From the NCBI GenBank assembly GCA_017538775.1, contig JAFYIF010000011.1, positions 1 through 6,228 of the forward strand: a stretch of DNA of 6,228 nucleotides, in the 5' to 3' direction. Position 1 is the first letter of the stretch. Every line of letters starts with the position of its first letter. This DNA is from Oscillospiraceae bacterium. GTDB lineage: Bacteria > Bacillota > Clostridia > Oscillospirales > Oscillospiraceae. This document shows positions 1-4,366 of this stretch, piece by piece. Below the pieces are notes generated by a model. The model saw nothing but the letters and a program-made list of their open reading frames with translations, was not told the DNA's origin and searched no databases. The position numbers and the translations under genes were made by a program.

Positions 1-564
1 CCCCGTGAGGGGTGTGGAATGCTTCGTCATACGGATCGACCCGGGCTGGTATTTCCCGGTCTAAATCCCCGTGAGGGGTGTGGAATGCTTCAATTACGTC
101 GTTGCGAAAGCACGGGAACAGAAGTCTAAATCCCCGTGAGGGGTGTGGAATGCTTCCGCGGGACCGGGAAGCAGATGCACGGAAAAAAGCAGTCTAAATC
201 CCCGTGAGGGGTGTGGAATGCTTCATTGGACGCCGGACCAAACGCTTGCCCCGCCCTGGCTTGTCTAAATCCCCGTGAGGGGTGTGGAATGCTTCGACCG
301 CGCCGCCGAACACGGCGCGGATCCCGCGTGTCTAAATCCCCGTGAGGGGTGTGGAATGCTTCACGGGACCAGGTTAATCCGGTTTTGGCTTTGACATGTC
401 TAAATCCCCGTGAGGGGTGTGGAATGCTTCCTCCCGGCCAAAACCCCATCCTGCAAGGGACTGTGTCTAAATCCCCGTGAGGGGTGTGGAATGCTTCAGG
501 GACCGCGACGGGCGGTTGGTCGTGGTCGATGGTCTAAATCCCCGTGAGGGGTGTGGAATGCTTC
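1..564. CRISPR. CRISPR array, 9 repeats (first truncated) and 8 spacers
   Basis: The repeat is 33 bp. On the plus strand it begins GTCTAAAT, has the core CCCCGTGAGGGG (a 4-bp stem with a 4-base loop) and ends TGTGGAATGCTTC. Copies lie at 1-25 (last 25 bases only; the window edge cuts it), 59-91, 124-156, 192-224, 263-295, 330-362, 398-430, 465-497 and 532-564. All full copies are identical, including the terminal one. Spacers are 33, 32, 35, 38, 34, 35, 34 and 34 bp and are unrelated to each other; variable lengths of this kind are common in type III arrays. The array continues beyond base 1. Orientation is not settled. Read on the minus strand, the repeat ends GGGGATTTAGAC, matching the common ATTGAAAC handle at 6 of 8 positions, and there is a leader-like promoter region on the 565 side. 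Read on the plus strand, the loop is a GNRA tetraloop (GUGA) and the ends GTC and GTGGAATG recall type I-C repeats. I favour minus-strand transcription, moderately. Confidence 0.98.
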
Positions 565-660
565 GGCAATCCTGACCAGAATGTCCAAAGCTGCTTTTGA
601 CAGTTTTCCCAGCGCCACAAAACAAGCATAGCAGATTTCTGCACGATTTGCAAGGAAAAA
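565..660 (-). promoter_or_regulatory. probable CRISPR leader flanking the array
   Basis: This stretch abuts the last perfect repeat and is clearly less GC-rich than its surroundings: by hand count 26 of 60 bases are G or C in 601-660, against 39 of 60 in 721-780. It contains no convincing coding sequence and no further repeat copy. A low-GC leader next to undegenerated repeats is the usual picture at the growing end of an array. That would make the repeat at 532-564 the newest and the transcript run toward base 1. The alternative is that this is merely the trailer between a plus-strand array and a convergent cas operon. Confidence 0.55.
625..653 (-). promoter_or_regulatory. candidate minus-strand sigma-70-type promoter for the array
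   Basis: On the minus strand TTGCAA (648-653) is followed after exactly 17 bases by TATGCT (625-630). The -10 is preceded by TGC, giving an extended -10 (TG-N-TATGCT). Each hexamer matches the consensus at 4 of 6 positions. Transcription would start near base 618, about 55 bases before the first repeat in that direction, a normal distance for a leader promoter. This is a pattern match only. Confidence 0.45.
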
Positions 661-820
661 CCGGAAGACTGCACAAACCGGACGCCCGGTTTTGACGCTG
701 TTCTGACGCGAAGCCCTGGGTACGGCGGTCGATCCGCACGCCGCAAAACGTAGTTCGCGCAAGGAGGTCTACGCCCGGGACCCGGATGCTCCCGCTTGTT
801 TGCCCTGCGCTGTTCGCCCG
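661..820. other. non-coding spacer between leader-like region and cmr6 hairpin
   Basis: No supported gene lies here. The visible structure is an inverted repeat, AAACCGG (675-681) and CCGGTTT (686-692), with a 4-base loop. An alternative 8-bp pairing joins AAAACCGG (657-664) to the same CCGGTTTT (686-693), so the two stems exclude each other. Short open frames crossing this stretch on either strand have no family-like sequence. An AAGGAGGT at 761-768 on the plus strand resembles a ribosome binding site but has no sensible start codon at the right distance. Confidence 0.5.
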
Positions 821-850
821 CCCCCGGACCGCTGTATTGTGATCCGGGGG
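821..850 (-). terminator. strong hairpin just behind cmr6, without a U-tract
   Basis: Bases 821-830 (CCCCCGGACC) and 841-850 (GATCCGGGGG) can form a 10-bp stem around a 10-base loop. On the minus-strand RNA the single C/A mismatch becomes a G-U wobble, so the stem is better in the direction of the cmr operon. It begins 25 bases after the cmr6 stop codon, where a terminator or a 3' stabilising hairpin would be expected. No run of U follows, so it is not a canonical intrinsic terminator, and read-through toward the array is possible. Confidence 0.4.
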
Positions 851-874
851 GCATTCAATCCTTTCTTGTCTCAC

Positions 875-2074
875 TCAGCGCCATTGACGGTCGAAAAACG
901 GCCACCAGATCCCATCGTGTTTCTTGTCCGGTTGGCAGCCTTTTATCCGAATCGAAACCCGTTCGCGCTGTTGTGTACGCTTGTCAACATGATTCTCCAG
1001 AACGACGCTTTCCCCGCGCAGCAGTGCCCGGATCTGCTCGTCGCTGAGGGAGGTACCGAAATAGGTTCCGATCTGAAAGCCGCAGTCCCGGTTGCTGCAT
1101 TTTCCAAAGCCGGGTCTGACGCTCACTACGTTTGCGTCGCATTTGGGACAGGGGCCGAGGACTTTGCCGCCGCCTTTTCTGCTCTCCGGGGCACGGGATC
1201 TCTGCGGGGCAGGGGAGGGGGGTTCATGCTTTGTGTATGCCTCCGACTTTGTGTACGCATCTGTCTTTGTGTACGCTTTCGCCGGATCACCAATCAGCGG
1301 CAGCTTTTCATTGTCAAACTTCAGTTGGTTTTCCGTCTTCCGTTGTTCCGTCGTCATCCGCCCAAAGCCCACGTTGGTCTTCGCTCCGACGCCCAGTTCC
1401 TCCAAAAGCGTCCGGAACAGCGCCAGCTTCTCCGCCGCGCTGACGCCCAGCTCCTTCGCGTCATGCAGCAGAAAGGCGAAGCGGAAGGGCACGCTGGGCC
1501 GGATCTTCATCAGACTGATGGGCTTGGGGTTTTTCAGCTTGTCCGGGTGCGGGGTGATGGTCTCCGGGGCCAGCATGGGCGTGTTGCCGTCGCAAACGGG
1601 AAACGCGCCCAGGAAGCAGTCTCCGCCGTCGAAGATCTCTTTCTCCAGCTCGCCCACGTCCACCGCTTTGCCCAGATACTCCCCGATCAGATAACTCTGA
1701 TCCTTCTTCCGAAAGCAGCTGCGAAGCTGTCCCTTGAGGGAGGAACCGGGCAGCCAGGGCAGGCCGGTCACATAGTCCAGAGAGAACCCGAGCTTCACCG
1801 CCCCCGGCAGCTTGATCTCGTGGGCGTTCCCCAGCCCCATCAGGAGACCGGGATAGGCGGTGTAGAGGACAAAGCTCTGGACCGCCTCCCCCAGCGCGGC
1901 AAAGGGGTCCTCAGCGGGCGGGCAAAACGACCAGAGGCCGTCGTTGCGCGCTTCCAGATCCTGCTCGACCTCCTTCGACCGTTTTTCCTTTCCCTCCAGA
2001 TCCTCCAGGGGGTCCAGATCCTCAAAATACTCCACATAGAAGCGGTAATGGAGATTGGGGGATACCAGCCTCAC
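875..2074 (-). CDS. cmr6: Cmr6, type III-B RAMP subunit, fused to a C-terminal topoisomerase-type zinc ribbon
   Basis: This is a 399-residue Cas7-like (RAMP) subunit that, in type III-B complexes, caps the backbone near the 3' end of the crRNA. Residues 1 to about 250 are Cmr6-like: the stretch LDYVTGLPWLPGSSLKGQLR (99-118) is the RAMP G-S-S-hK-G signature and VGAKTNVGFGRM (229-240) is the C-terminal glycine-rich loop. The start is GTG, overlapping the cmr5 stop as GTGA, with AAGGAGGGG upstream. Residues 255-305 form a polar linker holding three tandem hexapeptides (AYTKTD, AYTKSE, AYTKHE; 267-284). Residues 306 to about 390 are unlike ordinary Cmr6. Cysteines 309, 312, 326 and 331 sit in CPKC...GFGKCSNRDCGF, followed by LSDEQIRALLRG, which is the layout of the C-terminal zinc-ribbon repeat of bacterial type IA topoisomerases (Toprim_Crpt-like). 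The extension probably binds nucleic acid; its role here is inference. Family call firm, domain call fairly firm. Confidence 0.93.
   Translation of the reverse strand: MRLVSPNLHYRFYVEYFEDLDPLEDLEGKEKRSKEVEQDLEARNDGLWSFCPPAEDPFAALGEAVQSFVLYTAYPGLLMGLGNAHEIKLPGAVKLGFSLDYVTGLPWLPGSSLKGQLRSCFRKKDQSYLIGEYLGKAVDVGELEKEIFDGGDCFLGAFPVCDGNTPMLAPETITPHPDKLKNPKPISLMKIRPSVPFRFAFLLHDAKELGVSAAEKLALFRTLLEELGVGAKTNVGFGRMTTEQRKTENQLKFDNEKLPLIGDPAKAYTKTDAYTKSEAYTKHEPPSPAPQRSRAPESRKGGGKVLGPCPKCDANVVSVRPGFGKCSNRDCGFQIGTYFGTSLSDEQIRALLRGESVVLENHVDKRTQQRERVSIRIKGCQPDKKHDGIWWPFFDRQWR
1223..1276 (-). repeat. three 18-bp tandem repeats in the Cmr6 linker
   Basis: Three consecutive 18-bp units lie at 1259-1276, 1241-1258 and 1223-1240. 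On the minus strand each starts GC(G/A)TACACAAAG and then differs in the last six bases. They encode AYTK-TD, AYTK-SE and AYTK-HE. The unit is in frame, so its copy number could change linker length by six residues without breaking the protein. Confidence 0.9.
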
Positions 2075-2466
2075 TTCGACCCCTCCTTGACATCCAACTG
2101 ATACAGGTTCATCGCCAGCTTGAGCGCAATGGCGGCGTCCAGCACCGCGTCCCTGCTGGGGACGGCGCGGCCCGCGGCCCGCTCGTCTCTGGCCCAGTCG
2201 TACAGCGTTTTGCTTTGCGGGATCACCCCATCGGCCTGCAGGACAGCCTGGATCGCGGCGATCAGCTTGCTCCGGTCCACCTTCGCGCTGTTCTGCTCGG
2301 AGAAAAAGGCAATGGCGGCGATCAGGCTGCCCATGGTCACCGACGCGCCGAAGGAGGCGATCTGACTGCGAAAGCTCTTTTTGACGATGCCCTTTTCCGC
2401 AATGCCCACGGTCGTCAAAGCATCATAGGCGCTGGGGATCCACGTTTCGATCCTGGCTTTGTTCAT
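2071..2466 (-). CDS. cmr5: Cmr5, small subunit of the type III-B complex
   Basis: This is a 131-residue, mostly helical protein. It fits Cmr5, the small subunit that lines the inner filament alongside Cmr4 and contacts target RNA. The stretch KSFRSQIASFGASVTMGSLI (30-49), followed by AAIAFFSEQ, matches the family pattern of an arginine/serine helix leading into a glycine and a hydrophobic helix with AxxFxxxx. The C-terminal part (WARDERAAGR, then ALKLAMNLYQ) is also helical. The frame stays open for ten more codons upstream, but the ATG at 2466 overlaps the cmr4 stop as ATGA and has GGAGGG six bases upstream, so the shorter form is the real one. The longer form would begin inside the cmr4 3' end. 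The gene ends in a GTGA overlap with cmr6. Length is ordinary for the family. No catalytic residues are expected. Confidence 0.93.
   Translation of the reverse strand: MNKARIETWIPSAYDALTTVGIAEKGIVKKSFRSQIASFGASVTMGSLIAAIAFFSEQNSAKVDRSKLIAAIQAVLQADGVIPQSKTLYDWARDERAAGRAVPSRDAVLDAAIALKLAMNLYQLDVKEGSK
2080..2088 (-). promoter_or_regulatory. Shine-Dalgarno site for the GTG start of cmr6
   Basis: AAGGAGGGG on the minus strand has its GGAGG core 7 bases before the GTG codon at 2074-2072. It supports a GTG start coupled to the cmr5 stop (GTGA) over any later start. Confidence 0.8.
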
Positions 2467-3194
2467 CGCGTTCCCTCCATCACAGTCAGACGGCACAGGC
2501 CGTAGCCGATGGAAGCGTTGCCGCCGAACTGGACGACCTGATCCCGCACCGTATCCGCGAAAGCGGTCAGGGAATCCCGATCGGAATCATCCGCCAGCAC
2601 CGCAAAGCTGAATACGCTCTCATGCGGAACGACTTCTTCATACCAGAGATTTGTGCTGCGGCCATCGTCCAGGCTGTTTCGGGACAGCACCGGGAGGGAG
2701 AGCTGCTTCATTGCCTCGTCGCCGATCCGGTAGAGTTCCAGCTGCCCGCCGAAGTTCAGCGTGAGTTTCTGATCCTGCTGAAGGCCTTCCAGCTCCACGC
2801 CGTCTGTCGGATTCGGGCTGACCGAGACTGACACACCGGGCAGGGCGCAGAGTTCCTGCAAACGGTTCAGCGCCTCCTGCGTGGTGACCAGGGCGTAGGG
2901 CCTGTCTCCCTTGGAGACCCGGACCGGGATGCCGATCATCTCCGCCGCCAGGATCTTCAGCTTGCCCGGCGTGGTGTTGCGCTTTTCGTCGCTGCCGAAC
3001 AGCGGCTTGACCAGATCCGGCTTGGCCTTTTCAAAATACTCCCGCAGCGCGCCTTTGACGCCGGAGGCGTTGACCGTGGGATACTGGAGGATGGGGTCGC
3101 GCTCCACCTCGTTGTCCACGATGTTGTAGTTCACATCGCCGTTTCCGGCGTGAAGATTGGTGATGCACTTCATGCGGATCATCAGACCAGTCAT
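2463..3194 (-). CDS. cmr4: Cmr4, backbone subunit and target-RNA endonuclease
   Basis: This 243-residue Cas7-like protein forms the repeated backbone of the type III-B complex and cuts target RNA at 6-nt intervals. The opening MIRMKCITNLHAGNGD (5-20) is the RAMP first strand plus glycine turn. VDNEVERDP (26-34) corresponds to the (I/V)D-x-x-(V/I)-x-R(D/E) loop of Cmr4/Csm3, so Asp27 is the likely catalytic residue and the nuclease looks intact. YPTVNASGVKGALREYF (38-54) is the RAMP G-S/x-hKGALR motif and FGGNASIGYGLCRL (223-236) the C-terminal glycine-rich loop. The protein is somewhat shorter than many Cmr4 proteins. The start at 3194 forms an ATGA overlap with cmr3 and has GGGAGG nine bases upstream (3204-3209). 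Codons for the C-terminal loop lie inside the 67-bp inverted repeat shared with cmr3. Since they encode a family-conserved motif here, this is probably the original copy. Confidence 0.94.
   Translation of the reverse strand: MTGLMIRMKCITNLHAGNGDVNYNIVDNEVERDPILQYPTVNASGVKGALREYFEKAKPDLVKPLFGSDEKRNTTPGKLKILAAEMIGIPVRVSKGDRPYALVTTQEALNRLQELCALPGVSVSVSPNPTDGVELEGLQQDQKLTLNFGGQLELYRIGDEAMKQLSLPVLSRNSLDDGRSTNLWYEEVVPHESVFSFAVLADDSDRDSLTAFADTVRDQVVQFGGNASIGYGLCRLTVMEGTR
2473..2478 (-). promoter_or_regulatory. Shine-Dalgarno site that fixes the cmr5 start
   Basis: GGAGGG on the minus strand lies 6 bases before the ATG at 2466-2464. It sits within the last codons of cmr4, only two bases from the end of the 67-bp inverted repeat at 2481. 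Pairing of that repeat in the mRNA could therefore affect access to this site. Confidence 0.8.
2481..2547 (-). repeat. 67-bp inverted repeat, copy A (within cmr4)
   Basis: The reverse complement of 2481-2547 is identical at all 67 positions to 3427-3493. In cmr4 it encodes part of the C-terminal stretch from RDQVVQFGG to GYGLCRLTV, including the conserved RAMP glycine-rich loop. This is therefore the likely source copy. Confidence 0.97.
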
Positions 3195-4366
3195 GGCTTT
3201 TTTCCTCCCAAGTTACAAATCACGTTATAGCCAATGGCTTCGGCGGCGGCGTTTCCCTCCAGCGCCGGGGGCTGTTTGCTGAACACGCTTCCGGCGCGGA
3301 TCAGGTGCCAGCGGATGGAGCTGCGCCGACGGCGGTTGAGCAGGCGGTTCTCTCCCAGCTTCGTCTCGATGTTGCGGAGGCTCTTTTCCTCCACGATGGC
3401 GAAGCTGCCCAGCCGGAAGCCCGGCGGCGGGATCAGGTCGTCCAGTTCGGCGGCAACGCTTCCATCGGCTACGGCCTGTGCCGTCTGACTGTGCAGGATC
3501 AGGTCGGACAGGGCGTAGTACCAGGTCTCTCCGGTGTCCAGCTCCGCCTCGACCAGGTTTTTCAGGAGGTCGGACGGGCTTTCGGCGGAATGCCGCTGAA
3601 ACGCCTGAAACGCCGTGACCGGGCACACCCGCGCCAGGAACGCCGCCCGCTTGACGCCCATGTAGACCACGCAGTCCGTGTGCAGCGCGTCGTCCGCCGT
3701 CTCCGCCAGGACCGCGAACGCGTAGTCTTTTTCCAGCACATAGCGCTCTCTGCGGAAAAAGGCCTTTTCCCGTTCCTCATCGTCCGTCACCTTCTGATTC
3801 CCGGTGATCAGGTCCTTCCGGAACAGCTTGCGGTAGATTTGGAGCCTGTCCGCATCCCGGCTGCCCAGTTCCAGAAAGCCGCTGCCATAGCCGTCTTTTG
3901 CATTGTAAGCTTCCTTCGGAGGCAGCCGGACGGAACCAGCGGAGGTACACAGCGCCGGGCCGAGCTGCATGGGGACGTAGCCCGTTTCCTGCGCCGTGTT
4001 GTGGAAGGGATTGGGGATCAGCACGGTCTGCCTCTCCCGGTTCACCAGAAACAGGGGCGACAGGCTGCGGATCACGCCAAAACTCAGCTCCGGCTTCTGG
4101 AAGCTGAAACTCTCCGGCCCGATCAGCTCGCGGATGGCTTCCTGTTCCTCCGGCTCATAACAGAGATCCGTATGCAGCAGCCCGGCCTTTTGCAGCGCCA
4201 TATAGCGCAGCGTCCCCAGCAGCATGGTCTGTTCCGGGAGCAGATTGGAGGCGGCCAGATAGGACTCTTTTCCGGTCCTGACCGATTCCGCATCCTCAAA
4301 GACAAAGGACTGGTCGGTGCCGAAGGTGTAGGGTTCCAGGGGGCTAAAGGTCACAAGACAGGTCAT
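3191..4366 (-). CDS. cmr3: Cmr3, Cas5-like subunit of the type III-B complex, with a 22-residue insertion
   Basis: This 391-residue protein is Cmr3, which with Cas10 holds the 5' handle of the crRNA at the foot of the complex. The N-terminus FSPLEPYTFGTDQSF (7-21) is the Cmr3/Cas5 pattern PL-(D/E)-PY-x-FG. PEQTMLLGTLRYMAL (44-58) corresponds to the conserved P-Q-T-hLG-hLR helix and IRAGSVF (356-362) to the AGSV strand near the C-terminus. Residues 291-312 (LHSQTAQ to DDLI) have no family look and coincide with the inverted copy of the cmr4 3' end. Without them the protein would be 369 residues and read YYALSDLI-PPPGFRLG. The frame survives because the net insertion is 66 bp. The ATG start overlaps the cmr2 stop as ATGA. 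Its upstream GGTGAGAGAGA is only a weak Shine-Dalgarno site, so translation probably relies on coupling. The gene ends in an ATGA overlap with cmr4. Confidence 0.92.
   Translation of the reverse strand: MTCLVTFSPLEPYTFGTDQSFVFEDAESVRTGKESYLAASNLLPEQTMLLGTLRYMALQKAGLLHTDLCYEPEEQEAIRELIGPESFSFQKPELSFGVIRSLSPLFLVNRERQTVLIPNPFHNTAQETGYVPMQLGPALCTSAGSVRLPPKEAYNAKDGYGSGFLELGSRDADRLQIYRKLFRKDLITGNQKVTDDEEREKAFFRRERYVLEKDYAFAVLAETADDALHTDCVVYMGVKRAAFLARVCPVTAFQAFQRHSAESPSDLLKNLVEAELDTGETWYYALSDLILHSQTAQAVADGSVAAELDDLIPPPGFRLGSFAIVEEKSLRNIETKLGENRLLNRRRRSSIRWHLIRAGSVFSKQPPALEGNAAAEAIGYNVICNLGGKKP
3427..3493 (+). repeat. 67-bp inverted repeat, copy B (within cmr3)
   Basis: This is identical to the cmr4 coding strand, but lies on the strand opposite to cmr3 transcription. 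In the cmr3 frame it is read antisense and gives a segment with no recognisable family motif (within Cmr3 residues 292-313). Read on the plus strand it would give the Cmr4 sequence QFGGNASIGYGLCRL. The match ends abruptly on both sides. Confidence 0.97.
3430..3506. repeat. 11-bp direct repeat flanking the inserted segment in cmr3
   Basis: GGATCAGGTCG occurs at 3430-3440 and again at 3496-3506, 66 bases apart, which is exactly 22 codons. In the Cmr3 protein this shows as SDLI (287-290) and DDLI (309-312). Deleting one period (for example 3431-3496) joins YYALSDLI directly to PPPGFRLGSFAIVEE in the same frame, which reads as an undisturbed Cmr3. The direct repeat probably records the microhomology used when the inverted cmr4 segment was inserted. 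Confidence 0.85.

Noticed and set aside
363..464. Complementary 9-mers in neighbouring spacers (GGTTTTGGC and GCCAAAACC)
   Set aside because: Only nine bases in two otherwise unrelated spacers; probably coincidence.
599..631. Possible degenerate tenth repeat beyond the array end
   Set aside because: Aligned to the repeat, 599-631 shares only scattered bases (such as a short CCC run), no more than chance.
761..842. Plus-strand AAGGAGGT with a short 18-codon frame starting at 786
   Set aside because: The spacing of about 18 bases is too long and the small peptide has no recognisable features.
126..874. Minus-strand open frames running through the repeats and into the gap before cmr6
   Set aside because: They read CRISPR repeats as protein (recurring HTPHGDLD or IPHPSRGF peptides). 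The remaining part shows no recognisable protein features.
800..2101. Long plus-strand open frame (433 codons) opposite cmr6
   Set aside because: It is antisense to a gene with clear RAMP motifs, has no family-like sequence, and is expected in GC-rich DNA where stop codons are rare on the complementary strand.
2467..2496. Ten-codon N-terminal extension of cmr5
   Set aside because: It would start inside the cmr4 3' end; the ATG at 2466 has both the ATGA overlap and GGAGGG at the right distance.
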